Shown one piece after another: positions 33,181 through 44,084 of a DNA stretch of 64,000 nt. Source of the stretch: Heracleum sosnowskyi (Eukaryota > Streptophyta > Magnoliopsida > Apiales > Apiaceae); the NCBI GenBank assembly GCA_030848705.1, contig JAUIZM010000016.1, positions 1,178,001-1,242,000 on the forward strand, given 5' to 3'. Made by a program: the position numbers and the translations under genes. Under the pieces are notes generated by a model, which made no database searches, was not told the origin of the DNA, and saw only the letters and a program-made list of their open reading frames with translations. Numbering within the stretch: the stretch's first letter is position 1; each line of letters begins with the position of its first letter.

Positions 33181-35663
33181 CCATTGGTAGTAAATACTGA
33201 TGCAAGTAAATCAAATCCTGACAGTGTTGCTCTTGATGCAAGTGGTGCTCCTGATGCTGAGCCAATCCTGATACAACCACTTAGCTCAAGACCATTGATG
33301 GATCCTATCTCAGATCATCAGGATAATCTCAAAGGTGTTGTTATTTCTGATCCTGATTATTCTGCTGAATCTGATGATAGTGATGATGATGATGATGATG
33401 ATGATGTTGAGAAGGATCAGTTTGCCACTGCACTTAAATCTAGTCTTGGAACTACTTATGGTTCTTCAAGCACTTTCATGGCTGGCAAGGTAACCTCAGG
33501 AAAGGCTATTGGTCAAGACTTTTTTGGTCCTTCTGCAACTGATCATGCTGAACAATTAAGAAGGCATGAATGGGAAAATGAATGGTACAGATCTGTTGAT
33601 CCTGTCAGCTACCCATGTGCACTACAACATGCTTCTTATGTAGCAAGCTTAATTCAGAATGAAGATATTAGGAATCACTTGAAGGCTACCACTCTGTTAA
33701 GCAAAAGCCTCAATGATGAGATTGATTCTGTTAAGGCTGCTAATTCTTTGGTAATGGCTGATATCTCACAGAGTTTGGCAAAGGCACATACTGCTCTTCA
33801 ACTAAGAGTTGTAGACTCTCATGTCAAGTCTCTTATCACTGAATAGTCTTCTATTAATAGCAGAATAGACTCTCTTGATTCTAAGGTAACTGATATTCAA
33901 GCCTCTCTCTCTTTGATTTTAAATTTATTATTAAATCCTGATGCCAAAAAGGGGGAGAAGGTAAGTCAGACAAAATGTACACCTGATCTAGTTTTAAGAA
34001 AGATGATGATAATTCTGGAAATGATGGTGATGATTTGGTAAGACAAGGATAAACCTCTGATGCTGCCATGGTGAAGCCAACAAGACAAACTACTCAAAGT
34101 CAATCCATGCAGTCAACTCATGTTTCTGATTCTGGAGTTAGAACAGTAAGAACCTTAGTGAAATCTCAGATCCTAACGGAAGAGCAAATCCTGACAGGTG
34201 ACCAAATCCTGACGCCTGGTCATGGACAAACCTTATCTACAATTCCTGAAGGTGATGAAGATGTACTTATTGAAAATCCTGAGGATGCTGCTAATCTATT
34301 CCAGAAGTTCAAAACTAAAGATGGTGATGTTGTTACTCTTTATCATACTGATAAGAGAGTTCAACAATTGTTTGCAAGAAAAGCTCTCTCTACTGCTACT
34401 GAAGAATATCCTGATCTCTCTCAAGAAGATTTTCTGAGACAACAAAAAGAGATCATGGAAAGTTTTAACAACCCTGCTCCTGTTAGAGGAAGAAGAGGAA
34501 GAGGTAGGAGAGGAGCTAGAAGAGGAAGAAGATCAACTCAATCAGTGTCTAGACAAACAAGGTCTAGAGGAATAAGAATTGAAGAAATTACTGAAGATAC
34601 TCAAACTCCAACAGTTCCTGATACTCAGATTGTCAGGACTACTATTAATGATGAAGGAGTGGGTGAAGATTATGAACCACAAATTGTTTTGAGAAGAAGA
34701 CCAAGACAATCAACTCTCATCAGTAATACAACTCAAATTGAAGATTCTAATCCTGACACTGTTCAAGATCCTGATGAATCTGAAATTTTACAAGAGGTTG
34801 ATTTGTTAATTCTTTCTACTGTGGTTGATTCACATAATCTAGAAGTGGATGAAGAAGAAGAAGCTAGAAGAAAAGAAATTAAAAGAACAATAGATAGAGA
34901 TTTTAATCTCTATGTGCAAAGGCTGATCAAATCAAGCAAGTTGTTGTGGAAGAATAATAGAAGACAACAACACAAGCTAGAAAAGAGCTATGTTCTTGAA
35001 AGGGAGAAGGATAAGAAATGGAAGCATATTGACACTATTCAGTGCAATAGACCTATCAATTTTCAGTCAGGTGGTATTATAACAAATGTTTCTAGTGTTG
35101 CAGACTTTTCTGGTTTACAAAGACCTAAAGAACTGTGGTTAGAAATGTTTTCAAGCTTAAAGCAGATGCCACACAATACAAGAGGAGGCATAATGTCCAT
35201 TCAGGAGTTGCTAGTTAAAACCACAAAGGAACTAAAATATGTTCATTATCTACTCAAATAGAAGAATGGAGTGTGCAAGGAATGGTCTGATTTGATTCTT
35301 TCAACCATAAGACAAAGATTTGATGAAGGAAGAAATTATGATGGTAATTATACTCCCATGTACTTAAATCTGAGAGATCAAGAAGTTGAAATGCAAAAAG
35401 GCAGTGCTGTTAAAGTAATGTCTTTTGGTATGAAACAATTGACTCTTAATCCTGATGGGAAGAAAATTGCTTATCTCCTAGTTGAAGAATACAATCTACA
35501 GAGAAGTTCTATTCAGAATCTTAGATCATCTATCTACCAGATTGATGAGGAAGATGAAAAACTCAGAAACCTAAAGGAAAGACTGATTCAAATTCTTGAA
35601 GACAAAGAAGAAAATTTGTTATCAAATTTCTTGAAGATGAATCTGTTCTACCAGAAAATCTAA
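33181..35663 (+). pseudogene. Element I third ORF, C-terminal part, with several stops
   Basis: The protein matches element C's third ORF: APDAEPILIQPL, LKSSLG, GSSSTFMAGK, LKATTLLSKSL, KVTDIQ, then THVSDSG, LTEEQILTGDQIL, YHTDKRVQ, an Arg/Gly-rich segment (RGRRGRGRRGARRGRR) and a C-terminus ending LLSNFLKMNLFYQ. Stops interrupt it at 33844-33846 (TAG), 34050-34052 (TAA) and 35259-35261 (TAG). A stretch equivalent to about 90 codons around the third stop in C appears shortened here. The acidic run near 33370-33410 is a GATGAT repeat coding for Asp. The Arg/Gly segment could bind RNA; that is inference from composition only. Confidence 0.83.
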
Positions 35664-35757
35664 AAAGATAAGTTGCTGCTGATGTTTCTTGTATATTTTG
35701 TAAATATATTTTTGGCATCATTGAATCTAGGAATCTATACTTTATTTTACAAAGTAT

Positions 35758-35772
35758 GAGATTGGGGGAGAT
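35758..35772 (+). promoter_or_regulatory. Polypurine tract of element I
   Basis: GAGATTGGGGGAGAT lies directly before the 3' LTR, identical to the tract of element C. Confidence 0.85.
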
Positions 35773-36302
35773 TGTTAGATCAGGATTCAATGATCATCAG
35801 TATCTGGACTACTGATCAGGATTGCTGACATCATCAGGATTGCATGAGCGTTAGTATCAGGATTTCTATCAGGACTATGATCAGGATTATCATCAGGACT
35901 GGAAGCTGATCAGTATTACTTCAAGATAACTATCAAGTCCAGGAAAATAAGGAAAGATGATTTGTCGGTTCCTAGTTTATAGGAATACAGTTGTCGGTTA
36001 GGATATGTATCAATATAGTTTGTAATTGATTTGGTCTTATCTTGTAATCGATAGAGCAGATGTATGTACTATATAAACACAGTTTAGGTTTTGATTTTAT
36101 ATCAATCGCATACACGAGTATTATTGTAACCTTGCAGCTTTCAAGAACATCAGAATTTCTTGAGAGAGTTTTGTAACAGTTTTATATCAGAATTAATAAA
36201 GCTGTTATTATTTGATATTTGTGTTCTAAGTTGTTATTAAGTCGAAAATCTTATACAATTGTATTCAACCCCCCTTCTACAATTGTTAATTACTGGGCAA
36301 CC
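35773..36302 (+). repeat. 3' LTR of element I (about 530 bp)
   Basis: It begins TGTTAGATCAGGATTC and ends ATTACTGGGCAACC; the expected final CA is changed. It is the C-family LTR in the opposite orientation, with TATATAAAC at 36070-36078 and dense ATCAGGAT words in its first 170 bases. It is visibly more diverged from the C LTRs than these are from each other. Confidence 0.88.
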
Positions 36303-37024
36303 GTTACCTTTGACCGGACAATGATAAAGGTGGACATTGGATATATTATGAATCATATGATATATATGAATGATAGATATAGGATTTAACCCTCTTATTT
36401 TAGGAGTGATATTATTGGCCTCTTGATTGAGTGAGACTATGAAATGCATGGTCATGCTCAAATAGTGATTTGTTTAATAGTCTACTCATTGATCAAGTAA
36501 ACCAGGGTTAAATGATGAAGAAGGTGACACAAACCATGCCTTGAGTTTAATCTATAATATAAGGTTAAAATGATTATATACATGGAACATTATTCACGAA
36601 AGGTTTAATTGGATCACCAATTATTATTATTACTTGGGTAGCAATGATGTATTACTAGATGTCGCTCATTGTTTATAATTTTATTATGAGATATTAAAAT
36701 TAATGCCAACGTAATAATAACCTAAAGGGTCACACACAAAGAACGTTTTAAACGGAGTTTTATTTAAATTTTGAATTTAAATGAATTATTATTATTATAT
36801 TGAATTATTGAATTAATTAAGTAGGACTTGATTAATTATATAATAATTCGAATATAATAAAAATACTACTAATAATCAGATTGGGTTTTGGAAGCCCAAT
36901 CAGATTAGGTAAAGGCCCAAAAAACTCTCTCCATATAACTACATTAAGATGTATTATTTTAAGGTTAAGTTTTCAGAATTCGTTTTGAGTAAAAACCCTA
37001 GCTGCTCTACATCAACGAGAGGCT

Positions 37025-37055
<31 letters not shown>

Positions 37056-37320
37056 GAGACTGCTTCTTGGCTAGTACCAAACTCCGGTAATCGTTGGACG
37101 ATCAAGCATTCGTGTGGACTGATTTAGAGACGTAGATCTTGGCTCAAGGGATATGTGGTGATCAAATCAAGGACCTCCATCTGTCAACCAATGGTAAAGC
37201 TTCAAAAAGGTAAACATATTCTTATCCACGAATTAAATATCGTTTTTTGCATGGATCCTGCGAAGGGTTTCGTTAATTTTTCTGTTTTAAGTGATGTTTC
37301 TGCTGCGTTTTCATGCCTGA
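36303..37320 (+). repeat. LTR-like noncoding fragment of another Ty1-copia type
   Basis: There is no coding sequence. The order of features (AATTATTATTATT-rich middle, GGGTTTTGGAAGCCCAATC, AAACCCTAGCTGC, a GA repeat, then ATCTGTCAACCAATGGTAAAG) resembles the LTR and leader of plant Ty1-copia elements. Neither end can be set exactly; the right end runs into the primer-site region of the next fragment. Confidence 0.45.
37025..37060 (+). repeat. (AG)n microsatellite
   Basis: An almost perfect AG run of about 36 bases with one GGG interruption. Confidence 0.9.
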
Positions 37321-37354
37321 AACCCTTCACCTCCAACCTCATCCATCTCGAATC

Positions 37355-37900
37355 TTGGCTCTTGATACCACTTGTTAGGTTGGAGGACTACACACATTTG
37401 AGATTCATAACACACCAATGCAGAGCGCACACACAAAATCATACGATTAGTTGACAAGTAACAAACATAAAATATATAAGACGCGGAAACACCCACGTCC
37501 AAAATTGTATTATTAATCAAAATAGTTACCAATAATACATCCAAACAATAACACCTCAATGGTGTCCCAACTCATATCTGAGACAAACAATGTTCAAGCA
37601 TCTTCCAAGCAATACCTAAGACGATTACATCTCTTAAGTATTCACATATCAAATATAATATGACTATGTTTATATAACCATCCAAAACTTAGCCACCAAG
37701 ACTTATCATACTTGTTGTACAAGCCTTACCATACTTGTTATACAAGTCTTCCAATTCTTGATGTCTAATTACCCAACTTAGTGACCAAGACATACCTTAT
37801 ATAATAATTGTCTATACATACAATTATTACACAATCCATATATCTCGGATCACCCAAGCCCATACCATATTGGGTTGAAACCCAAAACCAAATCTACTCA
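37355..37900 (-). repeat. Fragment of a further copia element: primer site and LTR, minus orientation
   Basis: GGCTCTTGATACCA at 37357-37370 is a primer site with one extra T, and TGTTAGGTTGGAGG starts an LTR at 37373. The far end is uncertain; CTACTCA at about 37900 may be a mutated end, giving some 528 bp. No internal coding sequence accompanies it. Confidence 0.5.
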
Positions 37901-38830
37901 TGCGTGTAAGAGATGAAAAAAGTGAGACCCATTTAACCACGTCAACATTGTCAACTTGTCTGACAGCTTCAAAACGACGTTGCTTAGATGAAAATTTTTT
38001 CTATCATTTCTGTCTAGTTTGGGTGCATAATTTTCTTCCGATAGCGGTAGTAAATGATTTTAGTGGACCCATGTCCCACGCTATTATCACAATAGCAAAA
38101 CATCGTTGGTTTATTGAAAACATTTATTACCGCCATAGAGTGGTAGGAAATATGTCATCTATTTATCACAACCCCAAACATGTGTCATTTTGTAATTGAT
38201 TGACGTGTAGTGTGATCATTTTGTACCGATAATCGGTAGGAAATAAATGAGTTGTTAAAAACGCAAAATCTTATAAACATTTTTACATTTTGTTTTTCAA
38301 ATTAAAATTTAAAATTTAAGGTTAGATTAGGATTACACCAAAAAAAAATTCTTTGATCTAACTGTACGGATGCCAATATCATTCTAAAACTACCAAGTAT
38401 GCAAAAAATTATTATTTTATAATTTCATTTGCAATAATTTTGTAACAATAATATATTTGTTAAGAATTTAGAGTATTTTGAAATGGTTAAAAAACTGTAA
38501 ATAACATCTTACACACAAACACTTTTGGAGTAGTGGTTGGGGTGTGTACACTCTTTCGGGAGGTCTAAGGTTCGATTTCTCGAGGTCCACCTTGGTGGGA
38601 AATGGGCACAATTTTACAAAAAGTTTAAAAATGCCCGTCAATTCTCGTAGCTTAATTACCGCATATTGGTAGGAAAGTAGCATTTTCATGAAAAATTCAA
38701 AAATAGTGCCCCAACAAAATAATTCAAAAATTGCGCCCAAACTCATAACCTACCAACATGCGGTAAAACAATTGCGCCCACACCCATGACCTACCAATAT
38801 TCAGTAGGAAATATGTCGCACTTCATTAGG
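37901..38830. repeat. Region with repeated TACCG...GGTAG palindromic motifs
   Basis: At least six related words occur near 38037, 38130, 38225, 38656, 38750 and 38790, such as TACCGATAATCGGTAGGAAA and TACCGCATATTGGTAGGAAA, in both orientations. This is what subterminal repeats of a DNA transposon of the CACTA type look like. No terminal inverted repeat or transposase was found, so the class is not settled. Confidence 0.4.
38515..38635 (+). repeat. Candidate tRNA-derived SINE
   Basis: A box-A-like AGTAGTGGTTGGGG (about 38530) is followed after about 40 bases by a box-B-like AGGTTCGATTTCT (about 38569), the internal RNA polymerase III promoter arrangement of plant SINEs. The body after box B is short, no clear tail or target duplication is seen, and it lies inside the palindromic-motif region. 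Confidence 0.4.
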
Positions 38831-39330
38831 AAATATATAACTTAAGTTTTGTGAAGCATTCAAGTTGTTTAGTTGCTTCCAAGTTGTTACGTGTTTGCAG
38901 TTACTTGTTTGATTATTAAGTTATAAAGGATTGTGAAGTTGTCAGTTATATTAGTTAATGCAACTAATCTGACGACTAATATAGTGTCTCTTTTATACTT
39001 TAGGATCTAGTAATAGCAAGGCATTGGATTTAGGCGCTCGAAGTAGATAGTACATTCCCTTCACTAGTTCCACTTCTTATCCAGGCAAGTGATACTACAA
39101 ACTATCTTAATCGCGAAAATTTTGAACAACCCGGATATAGAGGTTGCTTTCCGTCTTCAACATGGCGATAAATTTTATCATTGGAATTTGGTGTTGTAGT
39201 GTTCTCATCTTTACCATTCTGCATTTCATGAGTACGGTGCAACATGTCATCTAGATTAACCCATACTAGCCTCACAATCCATACCTTCATCACTCCCTAG
39301 TCGAGAAACCTCACACATCCATTTCATATA
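38831..39330. other. Unassigned spacer
   Basis: No gene, repeat or LTR boundary is recognised. Only short frames without recognisable composition are present. Confidence 0.6.
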
Positions 39331-40287
39331 TGTTAGGTCCTAATATGTTTGTAGAAGGGGGGGTTGAATACAAACTGTACCGTTTTATCGAATTTGTTTG
39401 GTTCATAATTTAACAATCCAAGAACAAATTACTACAGAATGAAATGAAACAAGATTCAAGTTGAATATATCTGATATTAAAATTGAAAGGTGTTACAATT
39501 ACAGTACATATTACAGTGAATGATTATCAAACTAATTAAAAGATCGAATACTAAAAAGTAGTTCGAGATAAATACTAGGGATTATGATCCGCTAAATAGT
39601 CTTTATATAGTAAGTAAAGTAATTCTAATGGCTTGAATGTTACAATAAAGACTAGAATTAAATTCACTGACTTAAACTTTAAAGCTCGAGAGTTTTGGCA
39701 GTTGAACAAGATGAAGATAATAAGTTTTTGTTCTGTCTTGTTTTTGTGTACATTTGTCTACTGCCTCCTTTTTGATATTTGTACATTTAATTGTTTGATT
39801 TGGAAAGACTCTCCAGAAAGACTTGGAAAGACAATCGGCAAGACAAGCACTTGAACTGGAAAGACTCTCGGCAAGACTCTGTGTACATCTGGAAAGACTC
39901 TCGGCAAGACTGAGAAATGACTTGGAAAGACAATCGGCAACACTGACCAAGATAGTCTTTCCAGTACATTTTGTAAGTCTTTTTAACATTATATTAATTC
40001 TAATCTAATTAAACTTTTAATTAATTTAAGGAATTAATTAATTCTGAATGAATTAATTTATTCAACTGATTTAATTAATTAGAAGAGAATTAATAAAATT
40101 TCTTGATATCAGAATCAATCCTTGAACCACCAAAATTAATGACGAACTTCAACTGTATGATGTTGACACTCGATGTACTGTCTGGTTCATGAGTGACTAA
40201 CTGCAATGTCTGTTCTTCATCTTTTGACTTTAAGTTGTGGTCCTTTTTATTTATTCCCTTTATCAAATACTGTAACTGAAAGGCATA
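39331..40287 (-). repeat. Solo or truncated LTR of the B/F family, minus orientation
   Basis: It starts TGTTAGGTCCTAATATG like the B LTR and follows it to about GGTTCATGAGTGACTAACTG and beyond, but lacks the final CATATGCCTTTCA. No primer site stands on its left (the flank is TTTCATATA), so it is not a 5' LTR of a complete element. It carries a tandem array with the words TGGAAAGAC and TCGGCAAGAC near 39803-39960. The LTR of element F starts right after it in the opposite orientation. Confidence 0.75.
39803..39960. repeat. Minisatellite in the minus-oriented B/F-family LTR
   Basis: The words CTGGAAAGACTCTCGGCAAG and close variants (CTTGGAAAGACAATCGGCAA) repeat about five times at irregular spacing of 20-45 bases. 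The homologous place in the F LTR has a related but different array. Confidence 0.8.
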
Positions 40288-41699
40288 TGTTTTAGCCTAT
40301 TTGTTTACATCGAGGATTCAACTCAACTTAAACAAGTTTGTAATAAGTAAGTAATAATTCAATTGTCACAGTAACAGGAATCTCAGAAGATCATATCTGT
40401 CAGAAGAATACAGATTAAAGTCATCCTACAGATTTGAAGAAATACTACATTGAAAGAAGTTCCATTATTTGTTCAAGCCTCAGTGAAGTCTTCAAAGATG
40501 TGGATTTATTAAAGTGACAGAGGTTTCAGATTTGTGATAGCAAATGTACAGGTTACAAAGGTTGATCAACAGTCAAAAGCAGACAATGAACCACAGCTTA
40601 AAGTCAAGATGAAGAACAGACATTGAAGTTAGTCATTTATGAACCAGACCGTGCATCAAATGACAACCTCTGACAATGGATACTCTTCAGCAGTTCAAGT
40701 GGTTCAAGAATTGGTTTTTCTATGATTAAAGAATTTACATTCTCTTTTAAATTAGTTATTAATTTATTTATTAAATTAATTCTTCTGAATTAATTTAACA
40801 AATAAATTGAGTAATTAATTTATTGAATAAATTAAATTCATCAGAATTTAATTTATGAAATAAATTAATTAACAGAATTAATTTAAATTAGAATTAGAAT
40901 TAATTCAGAATTTCTTAATTAAAATGAACTGGAATGACTATCCAGGATAGTCATCCCGATAGTCATTCCAAGTCTATTTATATTAAAAATGTACTGGAAT
41001 GACTATCAAGGGATAGTCATCCCGATAGTCATCCTAGTACATTTCTAGAAATTCTGATTTAATTTATGTATATTCTCTTAGTCATTCCAGTTCTTTTTAT
41101 AGTCATTCCAGGCTTTTAAGATAGTCATTCCAAGACTATTTTGATAGTCATTCCTAGTGGAATGAAAAGCAGAAATGTGCAGGTTACCTTTTGTGTCAAG
41201 TGGATTACTAAAGTGATTCATTCTTATAACAAAAGATTAGACAGAAGACAAGATATGAAGAACATTACATTTCAAGAAAAGCTTCTGTGAAGAACTCTGC
41301 CGATTCATTTCTTAAGTGGATTAATTCTAAAAATCAGTGTGTTAAATCTAAACCAATAGAATTCATTCACTTGTACTGCTTTGACTATCTAGCGGATTTT
41401 TATCCCTAGAACGTATCTCAAATTATCATTTATTGTTATATCTTTTTATTACAAAAATAGATAAATTCATGTCGAATTTATTCTAGATTTGTTTTAATTA
41501 GTTTGAGATTCAATCTTGTAATCAGTACTTCATTTGTAACACCTTTCAAGTTTAATATAAGTTATATTTAACTTGAATTCTGTTTCATTTAATTCCGCCA
41601 TAATTTGTTCTTAAATTGTTTGATTCTAAACAGAACAAATTCGATAAAACGGTATAGTTTGTATTCAACCCCCTTCTACAAACTTATCAGGACCTAAAA
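40288..41699 (+). repeat. 5' LTR of element F (about 1412 bp)
   Basis: It begins TGAAAGGCATATG (the mirror of the B LTR end) and ends ATCAGGACCTAAAA just before the primer site; the expected final CA is not conserved. It is about 450 bp longer than the B LTR, partly because of a GATAGTCATTCC array and extra sequence at its start. The stretch 40590-40680 is the inverse of 40140-40250 in the neighbouring LTR. Confidence 0.8.
40926..41165. repeat. Minisatellite in the F LTR
   Basis: TGGAATGACTATC and its inverse GATAGTCATTCCA occur about ten times in both orientations, so the segment can form hairpins (for example ACTATCCAGGATAGT). Confidence 0.85.
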
Positions 41700-41701
41700 A
41701 T

Positions 41702-41714
41702 TGGCATCAGAGCC
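41702..41714 (+). promoter_or_regulatory. Primer binding site of element F
   Basis: TGGCATCAGAGCC, the same variant as in element B. Confidence 0.85.
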
Positions 41715-41802
41715 TTTTGATTGACATACAAATCAAAGATCCAATTGTTTTGAGATTTTTTTTAAACTCTGAAATTTTTATTATTCCTAAAAATCTCAAA
41801 AG

Positions 41803-44043
41803 ATGTCTACTACACAGAAGGTTGGTACAGTAAAGATTCCCATGTTCAGCAAGGAGCATTATTTAATGTGGAAGAAGAAAATGCTTCTATTTCTTAAAGT
41901 TTCTAATCCTAAATACTTTGATGTGCTGAAGAATGGACCAAAACTCCCTATGATTATTGAGAAAGAGCTAATAGAGAATGATGTTGTTACTAGGGCTACT
42001 AGGATGTACCCTAAGGATCCCAAGGACTACACTCCTGATGAAAAAGAGGATGTTACCTTGGATGCCTGTCTTCAGTTGATCCTTGTTGATTGTCTTGATC
42101 CTATCATGCATAATCATGTCCTAAACTGTGATACTGCCAAACACATTTGGGAGACTATAGAGATAATCAATGAGGGGACAGAGGAAGTTAGAGAGAATAA
42201 GCTGGAAATTCTCACCTCTCAATATGAGCATTTCAGATCAAACCCTGGTGAAGGTATCTCTGAGGTTTTTGAGAGATACAACAAATTAATCAATGATCTG
42301 AATCTCAATGGGAAGCGCTACACTATCAAGGAAATAAACAAGAAGTTCCTACTTACACTTCCACGTCATTTGGAGCACAGAATATCTGCCATTAGAGAAG
42401 CAAGAGATATTGGAGTGATTGCTTTGGAAAGACTGTATGGTGTTCTGAAGACCTATGAGCTGGATCAGATTCAACAGGATGAGTTATATAGAACTGGGAG
42501 GATAGTTAGTACTTCTACTGCATTGGCTGCTGAAGTCCCACAGAAACTGGAAGTGAAGGCTGTTCAACCTTCCAGTTCTCACATGAATGTTATTGATGCT
42601 GAATATGGATTAACATCCATTGATCAATCTGGTGGTGACTTCTATTCTTTAGAGGAACTTGATCAGCTGGAGGATGGTGATTTGGCTTTGATAGTCAGGA
42701 AGTTTGGGAAGTTCATATTCAAGAGGAATCCCAATCTTAAGTTCAGGCCCAGATTTCAGAGAGGTGGATCTTCCTTTTCAAGTAGCACAAGGGGTGGCTA
42801 CAAAACTGGAACTGTTGATAGGAGCACAATCAGATGCTACAATTGCAATGAGTTGGGTCACTTTGCTACTGAATGCAGAAAGCCAAAGCAAGTGACAAGA
42901 AACACATTTGATTCTAGCAAGAAGAACAAGATTGGGAAAGCCTATGTTGCTGAAGGAAAGAGCTGGGATGACACTGACAGTGATGAAGAAGCAGGTGAGA
43001 TTGGGAACCTTGCTTTAGTGGCTAAAGAGGCAAGCACTTCATCTGCATACATGTCAGAGGTAAAGTTCACTGACACTGAAATGATTCGTCATCTTGGTGG
43101 TACTCTTTCTTGTGCACGCACTGAAAATGATAGAATAATTCTTTTGAACACAGCTCTTGAACAGAAGGTAAAAGAATTAAAACTATTGCATGTTAATCAG
43201 GATGAACTTATTGAAAAAATAGCATTTCTTGAGAATAGGGTTAAATGTTATATTCAACTGGAAACCATTCTTAAACAAAAGAATAGTGAGCTTAATACTA
43301 AAGCCAATGCTTACTATAATTCATGCAAGACTGCTAAAGAGATTTTCAGCAAACAAGCTATTGGTAATCATGTCAGTATAGGTTATGATTATAATGAGGC
43401 CATTGGATTGCTTGGAATTAATTCCCCTTGTAGAGTCAGAACTGAAGGAAGGGGTGTTCCATATGTGCTTAAGGGTATTGAAACACCCTTCTGTAAGGAG
43501 TCCGAGGCAGATCCTCTGAATGAAGACTCTATCATTATTGCTGAGGAGATTCGTGAAGAAGATATTGCTTTGGAAGTTGCACAGTCCAATAAATGTATAT
43601 CTGATATTCCAGTCAAAGTGGCTACAACTGAAAAGACTAAATCAGATATCCATAAGTTGGATCAAAACAACTGTAGAACTAACATGCCTGCTGTTAATTC
43701 TTCTCATAAAGCATGTGGTGTGATTAATTGCATGTCTTGTGCTTTCAATGTTATGTATGCTTATTTTAATAGTAAGCATGTATCTAGTGATAAGACTGCT
43801 CCACGTCAACATGTTAATAATAAGAAGCATGTTAAAGCTAATACTACTAGTCCTCCTAAGACTAGAGTGGATTCATTTATCCCCAAACCTACTCAGAAAT
43901 GTGTTAAGGCTGGTTATAAATGGAAACGCTCTTTTGTGAAAGAGGTTGAAGTAGTTGTAGTTAAAAATGTTGTTTTTCCTGACAAAGGCCAGTTCTTTAA
44001 GTATGCCGGACCCAATCAAGTTTGGGTTCCGAGGAAGGACTAA
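41803..44043 (+). CDS. gag: Element F Gag, 746 residues, intact
   Basis: ATG at 41803 (MSTTQKVGTVKIPMFSKEHY) to TAA at 44043. Residues of about 10-230 are the copia gag domain (MWKKKMLLFL, AKHIWETIEIINEGTEEVRE, LTLPRHLEHR). One CCHC knuckle lies at about 345 (CYNCNELGHFATEC), then an acidic DDTDSDEEAGE, a coiled-coil-like region (DRIILLNTALEQKVKEL) and a basic C-terminal part with NCRTNMPAVN and HVNNKKHV. Only one canonical knuckle is seen, against three in A and C. The start is the first ATG after the primer site, and element B has the same start. Pol follows after about 40 bases in another frame. Confidence 0.92.
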   Translation: MSTTQKVGTVKIPMFSKEHYLMWKKKMLLFLKVSNPKYFDVLKNGPKLPMIIEKELIENDVVTRATRMYPKDPKDYTPDEKEDVTLDACLQLILVDCLDPIMHNHVLNCDTAKHIWETIEIINEGTEEVRENKLEILTSQYEHFRSNPGEGISEVFERYNKLINDLNLNGKRYTIKEINKKFLLTLPRHLEHRISAIREARDIGVIALERLYGVLKTYELDQIQQDELYRTGRIVSTSTALAAEVPQKLEVKAVQPSSSHMNVIDAEYGLTSIDQSGGDFYSLEELDQLEDGDLALIVRKFGKFIFKRNPNLKFRPRFQRGGSSFSSSTRGGYKTGTVDRSTIRCYNCNELGHFATECRKPKQVTRNTFDSSKKNKIGKAYVAEGKSWDDTDSDEEAGEIGNLALVAKEASTSSAYMSEVKFTDTEMIRHLGGTLSCARTENDRIILLNTALEQKVKELKLLHVNQDELIEKIAFLENRVKCYIQLETILKQKNSELNTKANAYYNSCKTAKEIFSKQAIGNHVSIGYDYNEAIGLLGINSPCRVRTEGRGVPYVLKGIETPFCKESEADPLNEDSIIIAEEIREEDIALEVAQSNKCISDIPVKVATTEKTKSDIHKLDQNNCRTNMPAVNSSHKACGVINCMSCAFNVMYAYFNSKHVSSDKTAPRQHVNNKKHVKANTTSPPKTRVDSFIPKPTQKCVKAGYKWKRSFVKEVEVVVVKNVVFPDKGQFFKYAGPNQVWVPRKD

Positions 44044-44084
44044 TCAATTTGAAATAGCTGGGAGTTAAACAGGCAAACCGTGTT

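Larger units (their letters stand above)
33181..36302 (+). mobile_element. Element I: 3' end of a C-family Ty1-copia element
   Basis: Third-ORF remnants, a polypurine tract and a 3' LTR lie in plus orientation. Its left side is cut by the insertion of element B; the rest must lie beyond the left edge of the window, past B and A. It is the oldest layer of the left nest. Confidence 0.85.

Noticed and set aside
36237..39293. Short frames in the fragment region
   Set aside because: All are under 110 codons, overlap LTR-like or palindromic repeats and resemble no protein.
39633..40008. Frames on both strands through the LTR minisatellite, with repeated LERQSAR- or ESFQ-like peptides
   Set aside because: Peptide repeats are a by-product of the DNA tandem repeat.
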